From Omphalotus guepiniiformis (lineage: Eukaryota; Basidiomycota; Agaricomycetes; Agaricales; Omphalotaceae), in assembly GCA_028554645.1 (NCBI GenBank), contig JAQOOI010000061.1:124001-188000 (forward strand): DNA of 64,000 nucleotides. Reading direction: 5' to 3'. Shown here piece after piece: positions 31,775 through 42,402 of this stretch. Numbering within the stretch: position 1 is the first letter of the stretch; every line of letters starts with the position of its first letter. The notes beneath the pieces are model-generated. The model saw only the letters and a list, made by a program, of their open reading frames with translations. It ran no database searches and had not been told where the DNA came from. The position numbers and the translations under genes were made by a program.

Positions 31775-34077
31775 ATGGGCTCTCTAGATGTTGACCCATT
31801 GACTCTGGCGCTCGCGCCTCCGCTAAACGAAACTCCACAAGCACGACAAGCGAGGGAATACGCTGAAGCGGAGGCATTGAGGATAAGGTACGACTTCGTT
31901 CGCCATTCTGCCCACATTAACTTGATTTTTTGGTCATGAAGCAATGAGATCGATGAGCAAATTCGAAAGGAAAGGGAAGGTGAGAAGAAAAGGCGAAAGC
32001 CAGTGAAGCTGCTACTACTAGGTGTGTCTGCTCGCAATCGCACGGGTGGTGAGGAAGCTACATGTGCAATGTATAGGCCAGAGTGAAAGCGGGAAGACGG
32101 CAACACTCAAAAAGTGCGTCTAACAATGTGTCCTTGTTGGAATGAACTCAATTTTTTGCCTAGTTTTCAACTGACATATGCCAAACGAGAATGGCTTTCA
32201 GAGCGCAACAGTTGGCGCAGCGTCATTTTATTCAATCTCGTCCGAAATGTCACCACGATTCTGGATGTTCTATCCAGAGAGATGGCTGCAGCAGCTCATC
32301 CTCAAGGAGAAAGCATAGGGAGCAGCGACGAGTCGTCGGATGACCTGTATCAAGGGGTATCGTCCTTACCGCCACTGAATTTCAGGGAAAAGCACCGCTT
32401 GCTCAAATTACGGTTAGCACCTCTACGCCGTATCCAAACGGATCTCGAGCGGAGACTGGGGGCGACTGCAGTGGAGCCTCTCACGACTTCCGTTACAACG
32501 GCAGCTCCTTTTGGAGATTCCCCTGATTCTGGCCGCCGTGCTCTGCAGGAGTTTTCCATCAACTCGAGCAATGGATGGAAATCGGCGTTCGACAAGATTC
32601 GCGCGCTGAAGGCTGCGCGGGCAGATGTTTCCGGATCCAGGACGTTACATACAACGCAGGACGTGGATGACGAGATCGCTGAAGTTGTTGCAGGATGTCG
32701 AGATGATATGAAAGCAATCTGGGAAGACCCTACTGTCCGTGAGATGTTAAATCGAAGCAAAGTCAGATTGGAAGACTCACCTGGTTTGTGAGTGTTTCGT
32801 TTTCCGGCATCGTCTTTTTCCTCCCAGTATCACGCTCACACGAGACAGTTTCTTGAACGATGTTGAGCGGATAGCGGTCAGTAATTATCAACCCTCAGAT
32901 GACGATGTCATCCGAGCTCGACTGCGAACACTTGGAGTTCAAGAATACAAATTCATCTTTGAACATGGTGGGTGTAATTCCGTGTTCGTGGTTTCTTGAT
33001 CTCAAAGATCATCAATAGGTCGCACTGTGGGACAAGAGTGGAGGCTCTATGATGTTGGTGGCACTCGAAGCAGCGTAAGCGGTGTTCTTTTCTTAGTGAT
33101 TTTCTCATAATGCGGTATCAGCGCGCTGCTTGGTATCCCTATTTTGATGATGGTGAGTAGAGGTCTTTGATGATCGTAGCTATCTCATAGAGCTTCTTGC
33201 AGTTAACGCGATCATCTTCCTTGCGTGAGTCTTTGAGGAAAATTGTGCACCACTAAAGATTGTTCCCACTAACATTGCGATTATTCACAATGAAGTCCTA
33301 GTAAGCATTCAAGTCCCTACTTGCCTCGAAACGGTTTTCACACCTTTTCCGTTCCAGTCTCCTGCTTCGACGAAAAATTGGCAGAAGGTACGCGCTCGTT
33401 GAAACCTACCAAGCAGCTGGCGGCTAACGTTGACAATTAGACCGTCGAGTGAATCGACTGGAAGACAGCTTCCTGCTGTGGCGATCCGTTTGTTCCTGTA
33501 AAATCCTCGCCCGGACACAGGTATGGTGGTATCGAGTCTGGACTATGACCGGCGTATTCATCTGACTAACCCACTTAGCTCATACTATTCCTCAACAAAT
33601 GCGATCTCCTTCAAGCCAAATTGCAGCGGGGAGTGCGGATACGAGATTCCGTACCTAGTTTCGGTGACCGCAAGAATGAGCTTGCTACTGCAACACGATG
33701 TACGTTCCTCTTGATCCTCGATTATCGGTGGTGTGCGGTTTTTTTCTAACATGAAATTCGCCTCGCCTATCATACGCTCCCGCAGATTTCCAACAGCATT
33801 TCAGGGAAATTTTAAGACAGTTTTCACCAGTCCAGCGCTCTTTCTTTGTCCATTTGACGTCTGTCATCGTAAGTAATGTCATTTCAGCAGTGTTCTTCGG
33901 GATTTCAATTTATTGTTTCGTTACGTTGCAGGACACTCGAGCAACGGCAGCTACCTTAGCAGCAGGTCAGTTGAGCTGACGTGCATCACTATTATTGACG
34001 ACCATTGCTGACTACTCTGCTCGACAGTTGAGGAATCCATCTTACAAGATCATCTACGTCGAGCAGATCTTATGTGA
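31775..34077 (+). CDS. heterotrimeric G-protein alpha subunit, divergent fungal type
   Basis: The start at 31775 gives MGSLDVDPLTLALAPPLNET; Gly2 could be N-myristoylated. About twelve introns are needed. The P-loop is GQSESGKTATLKNFQL. The helical domain is enlarged by about 100 residues (SIGSSDESSDDLYQG through GSRTLHTTQDVDDEIAEVVA). Switch I reads IRARLRTLGVQEYKF and keeps the catalytic Arg. Switch II reads DVGGTRSSRAAWYPYFDD, with Thr where most G-alpha proteins have the catalytic Gln. FLAPISCFDEKLAED is completed by a 5-nt exon at 33296-33300 (introns 33225-33295 and 33301-33357). LFLNKCDLLQAKL supplies the guanine-specifying NKxD, and FFVHLTSVIDTRATA the TCAT-like loop. The C-terminus QDHLRRADLM ends at 34077. 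The protein belongs to the expanded agaricomycete G-alpha group. The receptor is unknown; GTP hydrolysis is probably slow. Confidence 0.92.
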
Positions 34078-35217
34078 TATGTTGTATTGATTTATACCCC
34101 GAGATTTACCTCAACTGAACATCCTGTTGTAGTTTCTACTTCTGTCCTGATTACTTTCTATATCAGGACCTGCTCCATACTTATTCATCTTCTGCCATTG
34201 TAGTTCGTCTAGGATCACACTCTACTTGTACTTGGGCATAATCGTTGTACTATCACTACTTCCACTACTTTTTCTAATATCGTACTCCTAGTATTGTTAC
34301 ACTTTTTGTATTGTATTATTCTATATTATGCGTGTTGTGTTTCTACTCATCATTTGCTTTGACTTGAGTACAATACATGGTCAGCTTGGTTAACTCTCCA
34401 GCGCTTTGCGACGTGGAGTGGAAGCACAGTCAGTAAGACACCAGGGATTGGGATCAACGTCTATTGTTAAAAACTTGGATTCAGTTTCATAGCCTTCTAG
34501 ATGTACGTACGCCTTCGATGCAGGCTGCCACAGAGAATAACACATACCATGCTGTAGCACTCCAAACCGGAGCACTCGCCATTAATCGTTTTTCAATCGT
34601 GGGCTCGCCTTTCCTTTTGCTCGAGGTCTCTCCTTCTCTTTTTCATTCTTCTGTCCTTGCGTTATCGATAGGGGCCCGTACCTTGTTCCTGTCACTTTGT
34701 CAAGTCGCGGAGAGGTTGCTTGACCCTTTGTCCGCGACAATGCTATTTGAAGCTTATGACCTGGTCGGTCATGGCACGAACCAGTCTCAATGAAATAGAG
34801 GCCAACGCACGGAGGGATTCAACGAGTGTCACGATTCTTGGCTCGTCCTATTCCACTTCTCTATCATCTCGGATTCATTGTTACAAATAGTCTGACTCAA
34901 TATACATATACTCGGAATTCGAAGTTATGAGTTGAAGGTAGCCATGCGAGGTCGACCTCTGAATATGGAAATACTTTTACAGCCTGAAACTAATCTGGTT
35001 CAAATCACCTACTTGCATAGCTGTTTTGCCAAGTGACTCTACACCCCAGTTTCGAGATAGATATAATAAGAGTTGTGGTTTTTGCGAAAGAAGCGCTGAA
35101 TAGGCGCCTCATTCGCCTGTGGCAGGGTAGCTTACATAATGCAGTGACCCCGCCTCCTTCATACACACTGAACAGTACAGTGTTCACTGGCCAGCTCGCG
35201 CACTCCCTGCCATTGTC
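34078..35217. other. intergenic region, 1.1 kb
   Basis: It follows the G-alpha stop and precedes the Na+/H+ exchanger. The first 300 bases are strongly T-rich, as expected for a fungal 3' untranslated region and polyadenylation zone. Short open frames at 34464-34793 have no recognisable domain. Confidence 0.5.
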
Positions 35218-37543
35218 ATGTCGTTCAAATTGGCTTCGGTAACTGTTGCTGCTGCAGCTTCACAGTCTGCACTGCCGGTACCAGAAGAAGAAGAATATTA
35301 CTCCTCTTGGTCGCTCTTCTTGGTCTGCATGCTGCTCATCCTGTCGCTCTGGACGTCCTATTATCTGCAGATCAAGAAGATACGTGCTGTGCACGAAACT
35401 CTGGTCTCAATCTTTGCTGGAATGGCTGTAGGGCTCATTGTGAGGCTGGCGCCCGGAACTATGATTAGAGAGATGTTGGTGAGTTATTGACAAGGTTACA
35501 AGTGAATCGTGACTGGCCATGTCGCTGTTCAGCTTTGAAAGACTCTAAGCTAATAATTGCAACTTAGACCTTCAAGCACACCTTGTTCTTCAATCTGCTG
35601 CTGCCTCCAATTATCTTGAACTCGGGTTATGAACTCAAGCAGGTGCGTCTTTAGTCCGGCTTAGCATCTGACTTATTCTTGAATCACTCCCCAGGAAAAC
35701 TTCTTTCGAAATTTCGGGTCTATATTGACGTTTGCGTTTCTTGGAACGTTCATTTCTGCCGTTGGTGTAGGGTTCGTGTACTCCTCGCTTCTCCGCCGGA
35801 CAATATTCATACTTCACAGAACAGGGTACTAGTGTATATATACTCTTTCCTTGGACTTGAATCCCTCGACATTACCTTACTTGAATGTCTTGCGTTTGGC
35901 TCGACATTATCCGCTACCGACCCGGTCACCATTCTCGCAATATTCAATCAGTACAAGGTGGACCCGAAATTATACACGGTCATTTTTGGGGAGAGTTTAT
36001 TGAACGACGCCGTTAGTATTGTCATGTATGAGTGAGTGGCCAGCTTCCTATTTCTTCTAACTCTTTTTGACCTCTGGGCCAAATGTTAAGGACTTTGTCG
36101 CAATTCCATGGCACGGACATCTACCTTTCTTCAATATTTCATGGAATAGGGATCTTCTTGCTCTCGTTCAGTGTGTCCATGGCACTTGGTGTGTTGTTTG
36201 GGCTCGGTACCTCCCTTCTCCTCAAACACTCTTCTCTGAATCTTTATCCCCATATCGAATCCTGCCTAGTCGCGCTCGCCGCTTACACCTGCTACTTCTT
36301 CTCAAACGGGCTTTCTATGTCTGGCATCGTCTCTCTCCTCTTTTGCGGCATTACACTCAAGCACTATGCCTATCACACCATGTCGCGTCGCACTCAGCGT
36401 ACCACTAAATACATTTTCTCAACGTTGGCCCAGCTCTCCGAGAACTTCATCTTCATTTATTTGGGGATGGCACTCTTTACCAGCGCGCCTACGACTGAAA
36501 AGGTCTCAAACTATGTCAAGCCCATATTCATAATCATCACGACCGTCTCGGTGATCTTTACACGATATGCGTCGGTATTCCCACTTTCGGAGGCTATCAA
36601 CTTTTTCCACAAGCATGCACGGGGCCAGAGGACAGAAGAACTCCCTCATTCATATCAGATGATGCTCTTTTGGGCCGGACTGCGAGGCGCAGTGGGTGTA
36701 GCACTTGCAGCTGGGTTTCAGGGGAACAATGCGAATACGTTGCGCACGACCGTCCTGGTGGTAGTCGTACTCACGGTGTTGCTCTTTGGTGGGACGACAG
36801 CGAGAATGTTGGAAGTTCTGGGCATCAGAACTGGTGTAGAGGATGACGCTGCAAGTAGCAGCGACGAGGAAGATAATGTCATGTTTGGGGAAAGATGGCA
36901 AAATGGTCGCCGCACGTCACTCAATGCTGGTCGCTGGGCCGGAAGATACATGGACGATGAACCGAGCTACATTTCCTCTCAAGGATACGGCCGTGGAGCA
37001 AGTAGAATAGGTGCACATTACAGCCCAAGAAACTATAACCACCACACAAGTCTGCCACCACTCTCACCTTTGAACGGAGGTGCTGTGTTTTCTGCCGCGT
37101 CATCAGATTCGGAAGAGGACGCGGAAATCTTACCCCTTGCACCTACATCGCAGGATCCTAATCTGCCTACTCATCCGCCGCGGCCGAACACTGCGCCTGC
37201 TGTTGGTGGAACGTTCGGAGAGGATGGGAAATGGTTCCAGGCGTTGGACGAAAGATATCTTCTGCCTCTATTCTCAAATGCCACTGCAAGCCGAACTTTC
37301 CATGCAAGGCGTGCCAGACGTAATGGGTCTGGGCCTACAGGGCTTGGTGGCAGTGGAAGTGCCATTGGCACTCCTGCTGATAGTGAAGATGAGGACGAGG
37401 GACAGGAGGTTGAGCTTGGGCCAACCGGAGGTGCGGCGGGTGTCGGGGTTGGCGTTGGAAGTGAGAGTCGCTTAGAAAGAGGACTCGCGAGTCCGATGTT
37501 ACGCAGTTCTCTATCTTCGGCTTCGGAAAATAGATCCACATAG
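35218..37543 (+). CDS. NHX1: Na+/H+ (or K+/H+) exchanger, Nhx1/NHE6-9 type
   Basis: Monovalent cation/proton antiporter of the CPA1 family, expected in endosomal or vacuolar membranes, where it controls lumenal pH. The start at 35218 gives [20 protein letters not shown]. The first transmembrane helix is [20 protein letters not shown]. After a GTGAGT intron near 35479 comes the amiloride-site motif [17 protein letters not shown]. Then follow [17 protein letters not shown], the conserved [16 protein letters not shown] (about 35985-36030), and after another intron the long last exon from about 36090. This carries [35 protein letters not shown] and [18 protein letters not shown]. About ten to twelve hydrophobic helices are visible. 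The C-terminal tail of about 230 residues is hydrophilic and low-complexity (acidic, Gly/Ser-rich), probably regulatory. The stop at 37541-37543 follows SSASENRST. Confidence 0.93.
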
Positions 37544-37706
37544 CAGGGTATCTCATTTGTTGGATTCCTGGTTGTAGTATTTGTCTCTTCTTCCCTCGTG
37601 TTTCTCCATGACCTGTCGTTTCTGTTCTGCGCTATTATAGTATAACCAGGGACTGGGTATCAATTAAATACTTATTTTGTTTCATTCATTCAGTAGATTT
37701 TCAATG

Positions 37707-39078
37707 TTATACATTGTCAAAGTTTGTTAGGTAATGGTGGGCGCAATCGTTCACAGTTCCGTATTGAGGCATTCTGATTACTTTGGCACAGTGTCCGAGG
37801 TAGAATACATACAATCAAGGCATAGCAGCGCTGGACATACATACCGTCTATGTCGCGGGCATACGGTTTGCATTGAATGGCTACCCCACGAAGCGCACAT
37901 TTCCAATAATTGTCTGGTTCGGTGATTTGATCGTCCCCGGCGACGGCCCAGTGTGAAAAGGAGATATGTGTGTGCTTGAAAGCCTCTCGGACAGTTGCGC
38001 CTTTTGGATCACCAGCGGGCCTGGCATCTAGGACACTCTCAACATACTCTTCAGCGATAAGTCCCCGGAGAAAGTCGAGATATTTCAAAGGACGATGGTA
38101 GCGCAGTTGTTGTTCCGGGTCTAGCTCTAGTAACATGCTAGTATAAGCCGCTGTGTACAGGATGCGGCAAACTGTCTCTTCTGCATCGCCCTTTGTGATC
38201 CACCCATCAGCGTACGAGGAATAGACAGTGTCAATGAGTAAGCGACAGTAAGCCTTGGCTTTGCTCTCCGCGTCCAACTTGGGCCGCTTCGCAGCAGGCA
38301 CATGTGTGTCCGCAATACCTTTAGTGCCTCCAGAAATAATCTGATGCAACAGGGTTGCAGCCGCCTCAGCAAGAATGGCAAGAATAGGCTCCGAAGGGAG
38401 AAGGCGTGCAGGTCCTCATGAAAAGACGATGCTCAGGAACAACAAACACGGTCACGCATATACCGTTCAACTAAGATGTCTTCGGTTGGATTCGAGTTGG
38501 GATGTTTGCTCAGCAGGTCAATCTGGATGAAGATGGCAAACACACGAGAATCTCATGTAAGGATCGTCCAACTTGGGGTGACTGAGTCGGATTGAGTTTC
38601 TTCCCGGCCTGTGACCGGCTCGAAGGTCGATATAATCTCTGTGGCCGTGGTGAATAGTGCCGACAGAAAGTTAGCAATCCTTGTTTGCTGCCTGAAATCG
38701 GAATAGGTCCTAAGCGCTTCAAAGTACTGCGCCACAATTTGGTCGGCAGGAGTCCGTAACACTCCAGTGTGAACCGAAAAGGACAGACAAGGACTTACTG
38801 AACTCGCCCGCTCTCAGTGGCTCTCTCAAATTCAAAATGAACGCAAATTTTCGTCGACTCACTTGATCCACAGCATGCGTCTTTCCGTAGCCCGAGGATT
38901 GGATAATTGATATGCTGTAGTTGTACGCCGGCTCGTTTCGTTTCCAATCATAGTTGCTCCGGTAGTACTCCATGATCTGCAGAATCAACTCGTCGGTCTT
39001 ACCGTGGAACGGGGCATTCACATAGACATTCTGTGCGACTGATGTCGAAGTTGATGTGTCAGTAGTGCAGATGGTCAA
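37707..39078 (-). CDS. Crinkler-like P-loop NTPase gene, possibly decayed
   Basis: A reading frame from about 39078 lacks an ATG. It contains NAPFHGKTDELILQIMEYYR and then a Walker A motif IIQSSGYGKTHAVDQ, followed without a break by VSRRKFAFILNLREPLRAGE. This order occurs in large fungal families of NTPases related to Crinkler-type proteins. Downstream pieces continue the same protein through short introns: LRTPADQIVAQYFEALRTYS, HPKLDDPYMRF, IQIDLLSKHPNSNPTEDILV, LLPSEPILAILAEAAATLLH and SGGTKGIADTHVPAAKRPKL, then ISFSHWAVAGDD. A final intron gives RDIDVIRMPQYGTVNDCAHH with a stop at 37707. One join near 38400-38450 could not be resolved in phase, and one intron would be only 37 nt. The start is unclear and the gene may be a pseudogene or fragment. 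Its function in fungi is unknown; conflict or effector roles are inference. Confidence 0.5.
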
Positions 39079-39297
39079 AGATCAATAACATTGAAGCACA
39101 CCACGAGCTACACAACAAAAGGAATGGTCAGGTTCACGAGCTTTATTCACAGCAAGAAGTTTCACAGCAAGAAATTAAAACGCACAGTCATTATCGATAA
39201 GTTTCGGTGTTTCTTCCCATGATGGATCTAACTTGCTCTCGGAGATCGAAGACTGCTCGACTGAAGGGCGTTTGAGTGCATCTTCACAGTAGTCGAA

Positions 39298-39700
39298 TCA
39301 AAGTGACTTGCCATAAGACTTCAACAATGGCTTCATAGTCTTCTCCTTGACACAACTCTTCAAGATAGCCGGGATGCTTGCCGCATCCATTTCTCCCCAA
39401 GTTGACTGCTCGATGTCGATTCCAAGGTGATCTGCGTATGCACGGCAAAAGTCTATTAGTGCAATCGTGAGATTAGGTGTTTCTTTGGCTCTCTCCCAGT
39501 ATTGGGCACCGTTATCAGGTAGAGAGAGAGACCTGATTCCAACAGACGGAAGTACCAGGGAGTTGTCAATGACCATGATTTTGAGCTTGAAACGCAAGTC
39601 TGTGGAGGCCGACTTGTAGAAAGTCGCCGGAGGTATATTTGCTGGTATATTTGCTGGCGTGAACAGAGTTTGAACATACCACTACTGTCACTAGGGACGC
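39298..39700 (-). CDS. hypothetical protein or upstream part of the NTPase gene
   Basis: An open frame of about 130 codons reads TPANIPANIPPATFYKSAST, then LKIMVIDNSLVLPSVGIRSL, ALIDFCRAYADHLGIDIEQS and AILKSCVKEKTMKPLLKSYG, with a stop at 39298. No ATG begins it: an in-frame TAG lies at its upstream end, directly followed by TGG, so a 5' exon would have to be spliced on. The ANIP duplication is encoded by a 12-nt direct repeat at 39632-39655. A GC-type donor (G|GCAAGT) near its 3' end could join in phase to the NTPase frame at 39046 through VAQNVYVNAP, making both one gene. This is only one of several readings. No domain is recognised. Confidence 0.35.
39632..39655. repeat. 12-nt direct repeat, two perfect copies
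   Basis: The unit ggtatatttgct occurs twice in tandem and encodes a duplicated four-residue ANIP motif on the minus strand. Confidence 0.85.
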
Positions 39701-39756
39701 TTAGTCCTAAGATATCTCCATTATTCTACATTACTTTTAATAGATATGCTCTCAAT

Positions 39757-41323
39757 CTATAGACGTCTTGTACCAGAACCACGGCGATTCTTTATCTGCT
39801 GCTGCTGGTCAGCCCTAGCTTGTTCTATTCTCTGTCGCCAGCTAGAGCGGATCCATTTATATGTATCCATGTAGGACGGCAAGCCTCTTCGACCCTTGAT
39901 CTCGGGTAACGGGAGGATGTTGAAGTATCGCCGTACAGCTGGAATGCGGAATATAAGGCTTTGCACACTCGTGGCGATGGCGGCTACGATGATTGATACC
40001 AACAGTCCCTGAGAGGGAAAGGCGATCAGTATAGAACATTACGACGAGAGCGTGTCGTGATCAGAGCAGCGCAAAAAAGAAAGGACGTACAGAGGGTAAA
40101 TTGCTCATGAACAATGCGAAGAAAGGAGCGCCGGGGAATCTCATTAGGTTCATTACATGCGCCATAGCAGGTCGAGATTCAACGTCCATATCCCTGGCAG
40201 TGACCTGTTAACAGTGCTTTTAATACCACCAGACTAGAATTATATGGACCCAGAGCGCGTACCGTCATCTGCCAGAACATCGTGACCGCGAAAGCAGGAG
40301 CCATCAGTCCCGTGGGATCCGCAACAGTGAGGTCGGGCAACCAGCTGAGTCCACTATGCGTCAACTGCACTACAGGGAGCTCACACATCTTCTTGATACC
40401 AAAGAACATTCCGATAGCCACAGGAAGCTGAACGACAGGTCCTAACATCCCCTGCAGTGGGTTAATACCCAAAGAGCGATACACCTTGAGTTGCTCAGCC
40501 CGAATGAGCTGCATTTCCATCACATCTTGTTTTAACTGAGCTTCCTTAAGCCGCTCCACGATTTGGTTCATTTGCGGTTGAACTAAAACCATTCGTGAAG
40601 AAAACTGGTATGTTTTGACGGCAACAGGAAGAAGAGCTACACGCCAGAAGAGGGTGCCTGCTACGATGGTCCAAAACCAGTTCATTCCAGTAGAGACGTT
40701 CAAGAGTTCGAAGGACCATCGAGCAAGGCCAGCGGGTGTCCAACTGATGAGGTCGAGAGCTGCCAAGTCGCCGTAGTGGAGTGGTGGAGGAATTGAGTTG
40801 GTGACATTGATTGCGGCGTCGACAACCTCCGGTGACAGTAATCCCACAGGAGCCGAAGGGTCTACACCTTCAGGTAACGCGCTGGAAAGGTCAAGCAAAC
40901 CAGGCTGAGGAGTTGGAGGGATTGCAGCGTCGACACTTGAAACAGAAGCTTCTTCGGGAATTGGAAGTGTCGACTCTGCAGCCAAAGGTTCTGATAAAGC
41001 TTCGCTAGGAGGAGGTGTAGACCTAGGCCATAACGAGAATGACCTCGAAGAAATTACGGAGAGACCAGGATGCGAATTGAGAGCAGAGTGCTGACATAGG
41101 TACCATGCATTAATTCGGCGTTCTCAGTGAAACAACAAATACTCACCAGCTTGTGATATGAAGGAGAGCGAATCTGTCGAGATAACGACAAACCTACTGG
41201 ATGGACGCTAACACAAGGCCAAAGACTTTCCAATGAATTCTCGAGCATTTGCGAAATGATGACTCACCTCAATACGGAAGTTCTGAGACAGCTTAGCCTG
41301 GTTCTTGCCAGCTGAGTAGACAT
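39757..41323 (-). CDS. OXA1: mitochondrial inner membrane insertase Oxa1
   Basis: YidC/Oxa1-family insertase that places mitochondrially made proteins into the inner membrane. The start at 41323 gives MSTQLARTRLSCLRTSVLR, a basic presequence. Short exons continue SVHPVGLSLSRQIRSPSYHK-L, then HSALNSHPGLSVISSRSFSL, then a Pro/Ser-rich linker. The conserved core begins at LISWTPAGLARWSFELLNVS. Five hydrophobic segments follow: MNWFWTIVAGTLFWRVALLP, then after a helical hairpin (MVLVQPQMNQIVERLKEAQL) GPVVQLPVAIGMFFGIKKM, TGLMAPAFAVTMFWQMTV, a segment around FPGAPFFALFMSNLPS, and LLVSIIVAAIATSVQSLIFR. A matrix-facing basic tail (KWIRSSWRQRIEQARADQQQ) is suited to ribosome binding. Five exons are inferred. 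It is divergent to the DUF202 gene; CACGTGAC lies 92 bases upstream of its start. Confidence 0.93.
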
Positions 41324-41414
41324 TTTGTCAGAAATGCCTTGCACCCAATTCTTCTGTCCTCCGGTCTTCAGCGAGCGTGTCACTGCAGTGGTCGGAAAAG
41401 AAAAAGTGAATGAC

Positions 41415-41422
41415 CACGTGAC
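41415..41422. promoter_or_regulatory. CACGTGAC E-box upstream of OXA1
   Basis: This Cbf1-type element lies 92 bases from the OXA1 ATG, in the head-to-head gap shared with the DUF202 membrane protein gene. It is the third copy of the same octamer in a divergent promoter of this window. Binding is inferred from the sequence. Confidence 0.5.
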
Positions 41423-41671
41423 AAGGAGTCCCCGGCCCGATTCAGCTTAGGCGCTTTAGCGCTTTGCACTCAATGCGTTCAACTTGGGTACGTCCGCGAA
41501 CACTACCTCTGAGTAATCTGCCCGAGCGCTGCAGTACTCTTGGGCTGGTTCGCCATTACCTGCAAGGTCTAACTTGAGGACAGCATGCACCATAGATACA
41601 GGCGAGCATTTGTGCTTTCGATCTAAAGAAATCGAAGGAAATCGTTGAATTCTTCCTATTCGTTCAACCAG

Positions 41672-42157
41672 GGGTCACAGAGCGGATTCGTTTGTGGCCA
41701 TCGACAGTAACGAGCTCATTGAACTTCGTGCTCGACAACGAACTTTCTACGGGGCTTACTTTCGTACTGCCCTAGGAAATCTAGGTTATGCTTTAACTAT
41801 TTTACGGTTGTTCGACTCCCGTTTCTATCGAAGTACGTGCTTCCAACCCCGCTCATAGCTCCAGTTGATTCAAAATCATGAATTTTTCAACATCCGCTTT
41901 CAGTCGGGATACTTTTCACTATACTTGGTGGTCTTCTTTTTGTCCTTGCATTTCTGCGAGATCGACATTCGAGACACGACTTTGCAGACCGCGACGGAGA
42001 CTCGTACGACTCGTCTTCTGTGATACAGACTGTCGGCCAGAAGGGTACTCGAGTCTTCGGGCGACCTTTCGTGACCGCTGGATGGATTGTCCTTTCCGTA
42101 GCATCCGTGGTCCTAGCTGTAGAACTGGGACTCCTCGTTCTCATAATTCAAATGTGA
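41672..42157 (+). CDS. DUF202-family membrane protein, 5' exon unresolved
   Basis: Two exons are clear. The first reads HRADSFVAIDSNELIELRAR, then QRTFYGAYFRTALGNLGYAL, and ends at a GTACGT donor near 41831. The second begins after CGCTTTCAG (about 41902) and reads IGILFTILGGLLFVLAFLRD, then a polar loop (RHSRHDFADRDGDSYDSSSV) and VTAGWIVLSVASVVLAVELG, with a stop at 42155-42157. Three transmembrane helices and the RTFYGAYFRTAL motif fit the DUF202 family of small membrane proteins of unknown function. No in-frame ATG precedes the first clear exon before a stop, so a start exon must lie upstream. An ATG followed by a GTACGT donor at about 41472-41490 is the nearest candidate but is out of phase with the simplest acceptor. 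The gene is divergent to OXA1. Confidence 0.7.
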
Positions 42158-42402
42158 TTCACAACCTGGCGCGGAAACGATACAGATCTGTTATAGTCAC
42201 AGCTACAGTACAAGATAAATAATGTTGGTTAAGTTACGTGTACTATAACCTCCGAATTGCCATAAAAATAAGAGATAAACCTAAAATAATATAGAAGATG
42301 GAATACAATTGTCCTTGACGTGTCGGATCTCTGACTCAAACCTTAGCTCGAGAAAGCATCAACGGCTCTCTGATATCATGACTCTGGCATCCCGGGAGGT
42401 TC

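Noticed and set aside
34985..35015. tRNA-like T-loop word GGTTCAAATC
   Set aside because: The flanking bases do not form a T-stem or a full cloverleaf.
37080..37475. Open frame within the exchanger C-terminal tail
   Set aside because: It is out of frame with the antiporter, which reads continuously to its stop at 37543.
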